Positions 46,975-55,463 of a stretch of DNA of 64,000 bases are shown piece after piece. Made by a program: the position numbers and the translations under genes. The stretch comes from Desulfitobacterium hafniense DCB-2 (GTDB taxonomy: Bacteria > Bacillota > Desulfitobacteriia > Desulfitobacteriales > Desulfitobacteriaceae): positions 2,756,001 to 2,820,000 of the forward strand of contig NC_011830.1 of assembly GCF_000021925.1 (NCBI RefSeq), given 5' to 3'. Every line of letters begins with the position of its first letter. Position 1 is the first letter of the stretch. Under the pieces are notes generated by a model. It ran no database searches, was not told where the DNA came from, and was given only the letters and a program-made list of their open reading frames with translations.

Positions 46975-47715
46975 ATGAACAAACGTATACAGCTCTTTAT
47001 TGGTTTAGTCTTGATGATGTTTTTTATTCCTTATAAAGCATCGGCTATGCATATTATGGAAGGTTTTTTACAGCCGGGGTGGGCCATTGCCTGGGGAGCT
47101 TTAGCAATACCCTTTGTCGTGTTGGGTATCTTTTCGATTAAGAAAACCATTTCTCTTAATCCACGCTTGAAGATTCTTTTAGCTATGGCCGGGGCTTTTG
47201 TTTTTGTGCTTTCTGCTCTTAAATTACCCTCGGTTACCGGGAGCTGTTCCCATCCAACCGGAGTAGGCTTTGGTGCCATCCTATTTGGCCCCACAGCTAT
47301 GGCAGTTATCGGCGTTATTGTCCTTTTGTTTCAGGCCTTGCTGCTGGCCCACGGCGGATTGACCACCTTAGGCGCCAATACCTTTTCTATGGCAGTGGTT
47401 GGTCCCTTTGTAGCCTTTGGCGTGTATAAACTGGTACAAAAATTTAAAGGACCACAATGGTTAGGTGTATTTCTGGCCGCGTCCTTAGGCGATTTGGCCA
47501 CCTATGTCATGACTTCCATTCAATTGGCCCTTGCCTTCCCTTCGGAAGTGGGCGGTTTTGCTGCTTCTCTTACTAAATTTGCCAGTATCTTTGCTGTGAC
47601 TCAGATACCCTTAGCGATCAGTGAGGGGATTCTGACTGTCATCATCTTCAACGCACTGGCCAGCTATGGAAAAAGTGAGCTGCAAGATCTCAAGCTGTTA
47701 ACAAAGGAGGTATAA
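46975..47715 (+). CDS. cbiM: Cobalt ECF importer S component
   Basis: 246 residues. An N-terminal signal-like helix is cleaved or processed to expose [12 protein letters not shown], the His-rich N-terminus that binds cobalt in CbiM. Further conserved parts include [26 protein letters not shown] and several membrane helices. ATG 46975 follows AAGGAG. First gene of the cbiMNQO operon under a B12 riboswitch. Confidence 0.95.
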   Translation: MNKRIQLFIGLVLMMFFIPYKASAMHIMEGFLQPGWAIAWGALAIPFVVLGIFSIKKTISLNPRLKILLAMAGAFVFVLSALKLPSVTGSCSHPTGVGFGAILFGPTAMAVIGVIVLLFQALLLAHGGLTTLGANTFSMAVVGPFVAFGVYKLVQKFKGPQWLGVFLAASLGDLATYVMTSIQLALAFPSEVGGFAASLTKFASIFAVTQIPLAISEGILTVIIFNALASYGKSELQDLKLLTKEV

Positions 47716-47717
47716 CA

Positions 47718-48029
47718 ATGGCTAATTCAGGTGTAGAACAAACAAAACGATCCACTTTTAAGGTTAATGTGTTGTTATTCCTGCTTGTAGTGGCTATAAC
47801 CGTTATTCCCTTAGTTCTTGTCCAGGACGCTGAATTCGGCGGGGCGGATGGTTTGGCCGAGGAAGAGATCCTGAATATTCAGGAGGATTATGAGCCTTGG
47901 TTTTCCCCCTTCTTTGAGCCGGCCAGCGGGGAAATCGAGAGCCTGCTCTTTGCCCTTCAAGCAGGCCTGGGAGCGGGAGTCATCGGTTTTGGCTTAGGTT
48001 ATTATAAGGGCCGGAGTAAACACGATTAA
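47718..48029 (+). CDS. cbiN: Cobalt ECF importer small subunit
   Basis: 103 residues with two membrane helices and an acidic external loop (DAEFGGADGLAEEEI...). Works with CbiM. Two bases after cbiM; GGAGG overlaps the cbiM end. Confidence 0.93.
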   Translation: MANSGVEQTKRSTFKVNVLLFLLVVAITVIPLVLVQDAEFGGADGLAEEEILNIQEDYEPWFSPFFEPASGEIESLLFALQAGLGAGVIGFGLGYYKGRSKHD

Positions 48030-48107
48030 ACAACTTGGAACCCTATGGAACAGGAAACCGGCAAATGAATAAGTGCACACTGAAAGGGTAAAGGAGGCTG
48101 CAAAGAT

Positions 48108-48878
48108 ATGCTGAATACGGATACTTATGCCTATGCTTCTCGACTTAAAACGATTGATCCTATGCAAAAATTCATCGTTGCCTTCTTGACCCTGGGAGTG
48201 TGTCTGTGGGCCGATCAATTGTTTGTTTCTATAGCCGTGATTATGTTCATGAGTGGAGTTGCCATATTCTTCGGAGGGGCACCTCTCTCTGTATGGCTAA
48301 AATTGATGATCATTCCTATGTCGTTTTTAATGATCGGTATTTTTACAATTGCCGTTAATATTTCTCGTGATGTTTACAGCTTTTTATGGGCCTATTCCAT
48401 AGCAGGCTATTGGGTAGGCATTTCAGAAAATGGGATACGGGAAGGGGTTAATCTCTTTTTTCGGGTGCTCGGCTCTGTATCCTGCCTCTATTTTCTATCC
48501 CTAAGCACTCCCATGGTGGATTTGCTGTCCGTATTGAGGAGGCTCAGGCTGCCCAAACTTATGGTGGAAATGATGGGACTTATTTATCGTTTTATCTTCG
48601 TGCTTTTAGAGACTGCTGGCACCATGCTGACTGCTCAAAACTCCCGGCTGGGCTATGTCAATCTTAAAACCGGGTATCGCTCAATGGGGAGTTTGGTATC
48701 TGTCCTGTTCATTCGTGCTTATAAACGCTCTAATGAGCTGTATACTTCTTTAGAGGCCCGAGGATATGACGGAGAGATCAAGGTTCTGGAGGAAAGCTAT
48801 GAGAATAATAGAAATTTAGTGCTTCTGGCCGTAGTGATCAATGGAGCGTTTGTCTTCCTGACATTATTTTTAAAATGA
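48108..48878 (+). CDS. cbiQ: Cobalt ECF importer T component
   Basis: 256-residue transmembrane coupling protein; C-terminal cytoplasmic motifs AQNSRLGY and ALEARGYDG-like SLEARGYDG contact the ATPase. AAAGGAGG before the ATG. Confidence 0.94.
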   Translation: MLNTDTYAYASRLKTIDPMQKFIVAFLTLGVCLWADQLFVSIAVIMFMSGVAIFFGGAPLSVWLKLMIIPMSFLMIGIFTIAVNISRDVYSFLWAYSIAGYWVGISENGIREGVNLFFRVLGSVSCLYFLSLSTPMVDLLSVLRRLRLPKLMVEMMGLIYRFIFVLLETAGTMLTAQNSRLGYVNLKTGYRSMGSLVSVLFIRAYKRSNELYTSLEARGYDGEIKVLEESYENNRNLVLLAVVINGAFVFLTLFLK

Positions 48879-48908
48879 TAGATCTGCTAAAAGATTTGAG
48901 GAAAGAGA

Positions 48909-49775
48909 ATGAAGGAAAGCATCATGCCGGATAACATCATGCATCTTAAAGATTTGCACTACCACTATCCTGATGGAACTCACGCTCTTAAGGGAATCAA
49001 TATAGTGATTCCCAAGGGTCAGGTTACAGCACTGCTAGGTGGGAATGGGGCAGGCAAATCCACCCTGTTCCAGCATTTGAACGGAATTCTGAAACCCTCT
49101 TCAGGAGAGGTGTTTTTTGGCGGTCAGCCTGTTGATTACTCCCGGAAAGGGCTCATGAACCTTAGGCAGGCTGTGGGCATGGTGTTTCAAGATCCGGATA
49201 ATCAGCTGTTTTCGGCAAGCGTCTATCAGGATGTTTCCTATGGAGTGCTGAATCTCCAATTGCCTAAGGATGAGGTGCAGAGAAGGGTAGAGCATGCTTT
49301 GGCAAGAACGGGGATTTCCCATCTTCGCCATAAGCCCACCCATGCCCTCAGTTTTGGACAGAAAAAACGTGCCGCTATTGCCGGAGTTTTGGCTATGGAA
49401 CCTCAGGTCCTGGTACTGGATGAACCTACAGCAGGGCTGGACCCCAAAGGAATTTCGGAGATCATGGAGCTTCTCTTAGAGACGCTCAAAGGGATGGATC
49501 TAACCATCCTGATCGCCACCCATGATATCGACATTGTGCCTCTCTATTGTGATCGGGTCTTTGTTATGGATGAAGGAACAGTGGTCTTAGAAGGAACCTG
49601 CAGTGAGGTCTTTGCCAAACGGGAAATGCTGCGGTCTGTAAATCTTAGGTTACCGAGAATAGGCCATCTTATGGAGATTCTAAAGTTCAAAGACGGCTTG
49701 GCGATGGACGAAATTCCCATGACCATTTCAGGGGCAAGAAAAGTGCTGAAGAATTTACAGCAAGGGAAAGCTTGA
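48909..49775 (+). CDS. cbiO: Cobalt ECF importer ATPase
   Basis: 288-residue ATPase: Walker A GGNGAGKST, Q-loop VFQDPDNQLF (typical of ECF ATPases), signature LSFGQKKR, Walker B LVLDEPTAGLDP. ATG 48909 is kept; ATG 48924 is possible. Completes cbiMNQO. Confidence 0.95.
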   Translation: MKESIMPDNIMHLKDLHYHYPDGTHALKGINIVIPKGQVTALLGGNGAGKSTLFQHLNGILKPSSGEVFFGGQPVDYSRKGLMNLRQAVGMVFQDPDNQLFSASVYQDVSYGVLNLQLPKDEVQRRVEHALARTGISHLRHKPTHALSFGQKKRAAIAGVLAMEPQVLVLDEPTAGLDPKGISEIMELLLETLKGMDLTILIATHDIDIVPLYCDRVFVMDEGTVVLEGTCSEVFAKREMLRSVNLRLPRIGHLMEILKFKDGLAMDEIPMTISGARKVLKNLQQGKA

Positions 49776-49819
49776 CGAATTAGTATTTTTTGCTATAATT
49801 AATACTGTTCCTGTTCAAT

Positions 49820-49894
49820 GCGGAAGTGGCTCAGTGGTAGAGCATTGGCTTCCCAAGCCGAGGGCCGCGGGTTCGAATCCCGTCTTCCGCTCCA
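49820..49894 (+). tRNA. tRNA-Gly (CCC)
   Basis: Acceptor GCGGAAG/CTTCCGC, anticodon CCC, CCA encoded. A single gene apart from the arrays; its 3' end borders remnants of an integrated element. Confidence 0.96.
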
Positions 49895-49905
49895 ATGAAA
49901 GTAAG

Positions 49906-49935
49906 ACGCTGCAAGAGATTGCAGCGTTTTTTCTT
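49906..49935 (+). terminator. Terminator after tRNA-Gly (CCC)
   Basis: acgctgca pairs with tgcagcgt around six bases, then a T-run. Confidence 0.88.
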
Positions 49936-50167
49936 TTTGTTTTCTTATGCCCAAAATTGCCTTGACGACATTCTGACGACATTTTAATAAAAGGAAAAAA
50001 TGGCACTCACACGATAAGAAGCCAAATTAAAATTAGGGTACAATTTGTACCCTAACTGCTATGACCGCATCATGTATCAGATGGAAAAGCTATCAGATAG
50101 TTAAGCACATGAAAACCGACCAGCCCCCACATATGCTATGGATTCCGATCGGTTTCCTTTCTTTCGA
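49936..50167. other. Eroded integration-site region
   Basis: On the minus strand a short open run reading KMSSECRQGNFGHKKTK (about 49945-49985) resembles the tail of tyrosine integrases that abut tRNA genes. TGACGACATT occurs twice (49963 and 49974). A perfect 10-bp inverted repeat, ttagggtaca-att-tgtaccctaa, lies at 50033-50055. No intact gene. Confidence 0.45.
50111..50158 (-). terminator. Terminator of the toxin-antitoxin pair
   Basis: Minus strand: gaaaccgatc pairs with gaccggtttt-like sequence (ggtcggttttc), ending in TTTTC. Confidence 0.6.
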
Positions 50168-50431
50168 TTACTTGTCTCCGTAATGTGTTCGGCACTGGAG
50201 GATTTCTAGTCGGCCATTCTCAATGCGATAAACCAGGCGGTTTGTTTCGTCGATACGCTTGCTCCAGCAGCCATGGTACTCATGCTTCAACGGTTCGGCT
50301 TTTCCTATACCGGTATGACCGTTGCGGTCAATATCCTGTATCAGCCTATTGATCCGATTCAGCGTTTTTTTGTCTTGTGTCTGCCAATATAGGTAATCTT
50401 CCCAAGCTTCATCAGACCAAACCTTAATCAC
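50168..50431 (-). CDS. YoeB-family mRNA interferase toxin
   Basis: 87 residues matching Txe/YoeB: KVWSDEAWEDYLYWQTQDKK at the N-terminus, GIGKAEPLKH in the middle, WSKRIDETNRLVYRI and the C-terminal His-Tyr pair (CRTHYGDK) that forms the catalytic site. It cuts ribosome-bound mRNA when free. It overlaps the antitoxin end by eight bases. Confidence 0.93.
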   Translation of the reverse strand: MIKVWSDEAWEDYLYWQTQDKKTLNRINRLIQDIDRNGHTGIGKAEPLKHEYHGCWSKRIDETNRLVYRIENGRLEILQCRTHYGDK

Positions 50432-50693
50432 CTGTCACCTCGATCAATTCATGAACAGTTCCTTTACCAGCGTTAAGTTGTTCAAGGGATTTTTTGAGCC
50501 TCTCCTGATTGGCCTGAAAGTAAAAAGGATCATCACTTGCTGCGATTTCAAAGGGAATACGGCGCTCACGAAGAACCGCTTTGACAAACAAATTGACCGC
50601 GACAGAAGAATTCATACCCACATCCGTGCAAAAGGCGTCAAATTGCTGCTTCACTGATTCATCTATGCGGACGTTAAGTGTTGTTTGAGCCAT
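50424..50693 (-). CDS. RelB/DinJ-family antitoxin
   Basis: 89 residues from ATG 50693 (GGAG eight bases upstream; GTG 50702 would touch the SD). Ribbon-helix-helix DNA-binding start AQTTLNVRIDESVKQQFDAF, then DinJ-like FVKAVLRERRIPFEI. Neutralises the adjacent toxin and probably represses the operon. The usual partner of YoeB is YefM; a DinJ-type partner makes this a mixed pair. Confidence 0.9.
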   Translation of the reverse strand: MAQTTLNVRIDESVKQQFDAFCTDVGMNSSVAVNLFVKAVLRERRIPFEIAASDDPFYFQANQERLKKSLEQLNAGKGTVHELIEVTGD

Positions 50694-50809
50694 ATTCTTC
50701 ACTCCATATTTTTATATTTAAATACAATGTATTATATTATATGAACGTTGTCAATAAATATTACCAATTCATTCAAAAATTTATCTACCAGAATATCACA
50801 ATGACCTGG

Positions 50810-51140
50810 TTATTTTACAGCTTTTATTTTGTTACTCAATCGGGATACGGCTTTGGCCTTTCCTTCCAATGAACTATGACCATATATGTCTAACGTTGTG
50901 CTGGTTTTGGCATGCCCCAGGAGGCTGCTCACGTTAACAGGGTTTTCTCCGTCGTCCAGTAAAATTGTGGCTACAGTGTGCCTTAAGTCATGAATGCGGA
51001 TTGAGTTGATCCGGCTGCCTTAATAATACGGCTGTGCTTTTTATTCAGATTACGTGGCTCTATAGGGGTTCCTACAATAGTTGATACTGTGTTTTGATTC
51101 TGCTTTCGAAAAAGTATATGTTTTACTGCTATAGTAGGAA
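50810..51140 (-). pseudogene. Tyrosine integrase remnant, frameshifted
   Basis: Translation of the minus strand shows the integrase catalytic end: HDLRHTVATILLDDGENPV, LLGHAKTSTTLDIYGHSS and a TAA stop at 50810-50812, including the Arg, both His and the nucleophile Tyr. The preceding part (STIVGTPIEPRNLNKK, IIKAAG) is in another frame, so there is a shift near 51005-51020. A stop at about 51140 and absence of the N-terminal part show it is dead. No open frame covers it. Confidence 0.85.
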
Positions 51141-51193
51141 AATACTAAAAAGCAATACGGTGCTGAATTCAAGCATCGCTCAAGAAGCTTTAG

Positions 51194-52108
51194 TCAGGGG
51201 ATATGGGCAGTAGGCAGCATTGCTCCGTAAAGAGCATAGAATTCTTCCGCTGAAACTGTTTCATACCACTCCGGAGCGGGTGTGAAATAGCGGGCCCCCT
51301 CCTGACGGCTGTGACCGGTGGTGCAGGAAGGATAGAGGATCAGATCGCCGTTTTCCACATAAAAATCACACAGCTCCGGACAGAGGATTTCCGCCGCTAT
51401 CCGCCGGGCTGCCCCCTCCGGTATGGAGTTGCGGGCGCAGAAATAGGAGGGAATCAAGAGGGGCCCTTCCGCCGGTCGGCGGAGGAAGGAGCGTTCCCCA
51501 TCCGCCCGCAGCGCGTAAAGAGAAGGGACCAGGGCGGTAGGGCTCTGACCGAGGCGCACTTGTTGAAAGGCACCGATGGGCATATCGGAAACGGCCCCGC
51601 TCTCCAGCAAGCTTAGGGCGGCCCCTCTTCCGTAGCGGCTCCACACTGCTTTGACTAAGGTTTTTCCCGCCGAGTTATTGATCCCCCCAAAGGCCAGACC
51701 CTTGAGCTCAGACAGACGCTTGCCTGCACAATGAGAGGTGTCTTTGGTGTAATACACCAGAGGGATGGAGAGGAAGGGGAGAAGACGGGTGCCGCGCCGG
51801 ACCGAATCCAACGCGGGACCTTGGCGCAACGGCAGCCATGTGGCAGCCGGGTAAAGATCTCTCTCCAGCTTTTTGAAGATGCGGCTGTCTTCGAACACCT
51901 CCAGATCGGCTGAGACGATCAGATCGGGTAAAACAGCATCGGGCCGAGCCAGGTATTCCGACATATGTTCCGGATAGCCCAGGCCGAAATAGCGCACCTC
52001 AAGAGCGATCCCTTCTTCCCTCAGGCGGGCGGTCAGCCCCTCCAGAAAGTTTTTTTCCTGGTTGTGCAGGATACACACATGGTTCCAGTACAGTAAAACG
52101 GGGGTCAT
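51194..52108 (-). CDS. Leaderless periplasmic-binding-like protein
   Basis: 304 residues resembling an ABC-transporter substrate-binding protein (solute-binding fold with LLPFLSIPLVYYTKD and GGINNSAGKT segments, and Cys in SYFCARNSI and SCTTGHS), but with no signal peptide or lipobox: it opens MTPVLLYWNHVCILHNQEK. It is therefore probably cytoplasmic. It is the last gene of the minus arm, overlapping the ATPase gene by four bases. Possible role: intracellular binding of the molecule brought in by the plus-arm importer (inference). It is GC-rich, as are its neighbours. Confidence 0.7.
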   Translation of the reverse strand: MTPVLLYWNHVCILHNQEKNFLEGLTARLREEGIALEVRYFGLGYPEHMSEYLARPDAVLPDLIVSADLEVFEDSRIFKKLERDLYPAATWLPLRQGPALDSVRRGTRLLPFLSIPLVYYTKDTSHCAGKRLSELKGLAFGGINNSAGKTLVKAVWSRYGRGAALSLLESGAVSDMPIGAFQQVRLGQSPTALVPSLYALRADGERSFLRRPAEGPLLIPSYFCARNSIPEGAARRIAAEILCPELCDFYVENGDLILYPSCTTGHSRQEGARYFTPAPEWYETVSAEEFYALYGAMLPTAHIP

Positions 52109-52848
52109 ATTAAATGCTCTCCTTTCCGCAAGAGGGTTTGCCGCTCCCGCTGCCGCTGATAGTCCCTGCTGAGCAGGGCAAAGAGGGTCAATTCTTCTTT
52201 CGTCCGCTCCACCACGGCGCGGACAGCCCCGCCGCCCATGACGATGCGCCGCTCCGCCATCAGGGCGGTATGGGGATCGTGAGTAACGACCAGAACCAAC
52301 TTATCCTGGCGGCGCAGAAGTTCCAGGGCTTTTTCCTTGTCGATGCCGGCGTTCTCGATCTCGTCGATCAGAACCACCGGGCTGTCACAGATTAAAGCAA
52401 GGTCGGCAATCATCAGGGCCCGGGCCTGGCCTCCGCTCAGTAGATTCAAGTGCTGCTCCGGCACCACAGGCTCCGGAGTGATGCAGTTGGCCAGGTTCAA
52501 TACTGCCTCCAGGCCAACTTGTTTTCCCCGGCAACGAGCGTGGAGGCTCACAAAATCCCCCACCGAGATGTCCAGCATAAAGCGCATATTCTGGCCCAGA
52601 TGGGCTACCAGTCCGGCAGAGACTGCCTGGCGCTCTCTGCGGGGAACCGGCTTCCCGTCCAGGAGCACCCGGCGCCCGGTGATGGAATCCCCGTCGGCCA
52701 GCTGCTCCACATCCTTAATGAGCCGGCTTTTGCCCGAACCGGTATTGCCCACAATGGTATAGATTTCACCTTTTTTGAGGATAAGAGGGTCCAGACCCTC
52801 CGCTTTTCCGGCCTTATCCCGGCCGCCAAGGATCGTGATCGTGTTCAT
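52105..52848 (-). CDS. Soluble ABC-type ATPase
   Basis: 247 residues. Walker A GNTGSGKS (34-41), signature LSGGQARAL, Walker B VVLIDEIENAGID, switch His in VVTHDPH. No permease is coded in this arm, and the Walker B tail (ENAGID) differs from import ATPases (PTxGLD). It overlaps both neighbours by four bases, so the three proteins of this arm are made together. I infer it acts in a delivery or insertion machine, not in membrane transport. Confidence 0.8.
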   Translation of the reverse strand: MNTITILGGRDKAGKAEGLDPLILKKGEIYTIVGNTGSGKSRLIKDVEQLADGDSITGRRVLLDGKPVPRRERQAVSAGLVAHLGQNMRFMLDISVGDFVSLHARCRGKQVGLEAVLNLANCITPEPVVPEQHLNLLSGGQARALMIADLALICDSPVVLIDEIENAGIDKEKALELLRRQDKLVLVVTHDPHTALMAERRIVMGGGAVRAVVERTKEELTLFALLSRDYQRQRERQTLLRKGEHLI

Positions 52849-53549
52849 TGTTCAGCTTCCTTAAAGTTGATTTTTCCTACCACACCCTGTTGATAGGCAC
52901 TGCCGACCCGCTGCTCTCCCACACAGTAGGAGCAGACCCCGCTGGGCATGGTGTGCCGCAGCCGGTCATTCTCAAACTCTGACCCGTCTTCATGCTCCAA
53001 GAGCCATTGAGCCAGTGGGTCAGCGCCGTAACCGGCCAGGCCGTCCACCGGGAAAAGCACAGCCCTTGGATTGAGCTGCTGTACCTGCCAGGTGATGATC
53101 TCCCGCTCCGCCTGGGAGACCATATCGATTTTAGTCAGGACCACAAAATCAGCCTGGGTGATCATGGGACCGAGTTGGGCGGGGGCCCGGCAGCTGGAGG
53201 TACAGTCCAGCACACAGCCTGCTGTCATGCCCTCTGTAGCCGGAGAACAGCGATGGCAGAGTCCGGCTGTCTCAATCAAAAGTGTATCCTTGTGTTGTTC
53301 ATCCGCCCAGTTCCAGAGCTCGGGCAGGTTGGAAACCAGAAAATGATCCGGGCAGATATCCCCGCTGAGACCTGTGACACAGGGAAGTCCTATGTCCTGG
53401 TAGACTTGGGCATCTCCGGTCTGCAGGCAATCAATCTTGCAGACACAGGGTAATGCTCCCCCTGCCAGCAGGGTAGGTATCAGGGCCTTGATCACTGCGG
53501 TTTTTCCCACTGCCGAGGAACCGGAAAACAGAATGTTCTTTTTAGGCAT
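52845..53549 (-). CDS. Cys-rich P-loop GTPase (HypB/CobW-like)
   Basis: 234 residues: Walker A GSSAVGKT (10-17), LIETAG switch region and TKID (139-142) for guanine. It has twelve cysteines, placed as CVC-x3-C (35-41), C57 and C66, CHRC (98-101), CVLDC-TSSC (112-120) and CSYC (206-209). G3E GTPases load metals into enzymes, and this many thiol ligands is exceptional for one. It is the first gene of the minus arm. Target enzyme unknown. Confidence 0.82.
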   Translation of the reverse strand: MPKKNILFSGSSAVGKTAVIKALIPTLLAGGALPCVCKIDCLQTGDAQVYQDIGLPCVTGLSGDICPDHFLVSNLPELWNWADEQHKDTLLIETAGLCHRCSPATEGMTAGCVLDCTSSCRAPAQLGPMITQADFVVLTKIDMVSQAEREIITWQVQQLNPRAVLFPVDGLAGYGADPLAQWLLEHEDGSEFENDRLRHTMPSGVCSYCVGEQRVGSAYQQGVVGKINFKEAEQ

Positions 53550-53650
53550 GGCTTGGTGTTCAACTCCCCTTGCTGCAGTTTGCGTCAGCTTACCACAAAG
53601 ACCATTCTTTTGTCAGTATCAGATGAGATTGCGGACACAGATTTCTTCTC

Positions 53651-53680
53651 TTGACTTTGCCAAGGAGGGAGGGGTACAAT
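53651..53680 (+). promoter_or_regulatory. Promoter of the Crp/Fnr arm
   Basis: TTGACT (53651-53656), 18 bases, TACAAT (53675-53680), about 45 bases before the regulator start. Confidence 0.65.
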
Positions 53681-53692
53681 ATTCCCAAAAAG

Positions 53693-53706
53693 TTAGATTA
53701 TGCTAA
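53693..53706. promoter_or_regulatory. Crp/Fnr-type operator (dehalobox-like)
   Basis: TTAGATTATGCTAA: within AGTTAG-N6-CTAACT (53691-53708), a perfect 6-bp dyad. Same 14-base TTAxx-N4-xxTAA layout as CprK dehaloboxes. It lies just downstream of the -10, in the leader of the regulator, where a bound protein would block transcription. Confidence 0.6.
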
Positions 53707-53725
53707 CTAAAAGGAGCGCGTGTCC

Positions 53726-54397
53726 ATGACAAGGCAGCAAATCCTCTCATCTATAGAAACTTCACCACTTCTGCAGGGTTGTGGCATCGATCCTGGGCTG
53801 ATGTTGGTGCACCGTTATCGGGGAGGTCAGATCGTCAGCGACCGTCCCGCAGGCATTACTTCCGTGGGTTTGGTGGTTGAGGGGATCGTGGATGTCTATT
53901 CTGTAGCCCTGGACGGGCGGGACGTACAGCTTAACGCTTTGGAAGCGGGGGATTGCTTCGGCATTTGCAATCTCCTTGCCCTGGCGGAGATGGAGACGGT
54001 TCTCCGCTGCCGCACGGACACAACGCTGATTTTTATTCCCAAACAAGTGCTGGTATCCGTAATGGAGAAGGACCCGGCTTTTGCCCTGCGCTATGCCGCC
54101 CTCTGCAACCGGAAAATCCAGTTCCTGATCCGGCGCATTGAGATGCTGACCATCCAATCCTGCCGCGGCAAAGTGATCGGGTATCTTCTGTCCCAGCAAG
54201 ACAAGGCAGGAAGAGTCATACCGGACTGCTCCCGGGAAGACCTGGCCCGCCGTCTGGATGTGAGCCGGGCAGCCCTTTTCCGGGAGTTGGCCTTCCTGCA
54301 ATCCCAAGGCCTTTTAGCCTTGGTGGACAAGGAAATCGTGATTGTGGATCAAGCCGGTCTGGAACACATCCTGTACCAGCCTTCCGGCTCCAAATAA
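53726..54397 (+). CDS. Crp/Fnr-family regulator of the GC-rich cluster
   Basis: 223 residues: cyclic-nucleotide-binding-like N-terminal domain (about 20-140), dimer helix (about 115-140), and C-terminal winged helix with SREDLARRLDVSRAALFRELAFL. No conserved Cys set for an Fe-S cluster as in Fnr; an effector is likely. ATG 53726 is nine bases from AAGGAG; GTG 53720 is three. It probably controls the divergent arms. Confidence 0.88.
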   Translation: MTRQQILSSIETSPLLQGCGIDPGLMLVHRYRGGQIVSDRPAGITSVGLVVEGIVDVYSVALDGRDVQLNALEAGDCFGICNLLALAEMETVLRCRTDTTLIFIPKQVLVSVMEKDPAFALRYAALCNRKIQFLIRRIEMLTIQSCRGKVIGYLLSQQDKAGRVIPDCSREDLARRLDVSRAALFRELAFLQSQGLLALVDKEIVIVDQAGLEHILYQPSGSK

Positions 54398-54419
54398 AAC
54401 ATATAGAGAGGGAGACCTT

Positions 54420-55463
54420 ATGAAGAAACTGCTTTCTGTTCTGCTCAGTCTGGTCATGACCGGTGCATTGCTCACCGGCTGCGGTTCGCCTGCAGCCCCG
54501 GCCGCCACCCCGGCTGAGAATCCGGCTGAAACCCCGTTGGAAACCCCAGCCGCTGATCCTGTCGATGTCAAGGTATTGGCCCTTAAAGGTCCCACCGCCA
54601 TGGGAATGGTGAAGTTTATGAACGATGCCGATGCCGGTACGATTACGGATAACCGGTACCAATTTTCCATCGTCGCCGCAGTGGATGAAGTCACACCCAA
54701 GCTGGTGCAGGGGGGAGCCGATATTGCCGCCGTCCCCGCTAACCTGGCCGCCGTTCTCTATAACAACACCAAAGGCGGAGTGAAGGTGCTGGCTATCAAC
54801 ACCCTGGGCGTCCTTTACATCGTGGAGAGCGGCAATACCGTCAGCTCTGTGGAGGATCTGCGGGGCAAGACGATCTACGCCAGCGGGAAGGGTGCCACCC
54901 CCGAGTACGCCCTCAATTATGTTCTGGCTGAGAACGGTATCGATCCGGCCAAGGATGTGACCATTGAATGGAAGAGCGAACATGCCGAGTGCGTGGCTGC
55001 TTTGGCTGCCTCTGAAAATGCCATTGCCATGCTGCCCCAGCCTTTTGTCACCACTGCCCAGACCAAAAACCAGGGGATCCGGGTTGCCCTGGATCTGACT
55101 AAAGAGTGGGATACGATTCAAGCCGGCGGGGCGAACCCTTCTGCTCTGATCACCGGCGTGGTGGTAGCCCGGACGGAATTTATCAAGGAGCATCCGGAGG
55201 CTGTTGCTGCTTTCCTGGATCATTATAAGGACTCTGTTGATTTCGTGAACGGCAACACCGAAGATGCTGCCGCTTTGGTTGAAAAATACGCTATTGTTCC
55301 CGCTGCTGTAGCGGTGAAGGCTCTGCCCGCCTGCAATATTACCTTTGCCGAGGGGAGCGGCATGAAGGATAAGCTCTCAGGCTATCTTACCGTTCTCTTT
55401 GAGCAGAATCCCAAGTCAGTAGGAGGGACGCTGCCCGCCGATGAATTCTACTACAGCCGGTAA
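54420..55463 (+). CDS. NMT1-type substrate-binding lipoprotein
   Basis: 347 residues. Signal with lipobox LTGC (Cys 21) and a Pro/Ala/Glu/Thr-rich linker (residues 25-48), then a substrate-binding domain of the NMT1/THI5-like class (VKVLALKGPTAMGMVKF, GADIAAVPANLAAVLYN, GKTIYASGKGATPEYAL). The family covers thiamin precursors, sulfonates, nitrate and others, so the ligand is open. GGGAG precedes ATG 54420. Overlaps the permease start. Confidence 0.88.
   Translation: MKKLLSVLLSLVMTGALLTGCGSPAAPAATPAENPAETPLETPAADPVDVKVLALKGPTAMGMVKFMNDADAGTITDNRYQFSIVAAVDEVTPKLVQGGADIAAVPANLAAVLYNNTKGGVKVLAINTLGVLYIVESGNTVSSVEDLRGKTIYASGKGATPEYALNYVLAENGIDPAKDVTIEWKSEHAECVAALAASENAIAMLPQPFVTTAQTKNQGIRVALDLTKEWDTIQAGGANPSALITGVVVARTEFIKEHPEAVAAFLDHYKDSVDFVNGNTEDAAALVEKYAIVPAAVAVKALPACNITFAEGSGMKDKLSGYLTVLFEQNPKSVGGTLPADEFYYSR

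Noticed and set aside
51140..51193. Second attachment site (copy of the tRNA-Gly 3' end) beyond the integrase remnant
   Set aside because: No match to the tRNA 3' end could be found there by eye.
54216..55223. 335-residue minus-strand frame opposite the Crp/Fnr and lipoprotein genes
   Set aside because: Shadow of two well-supported genes, no family resemblance; long only because the region is GC-rich.
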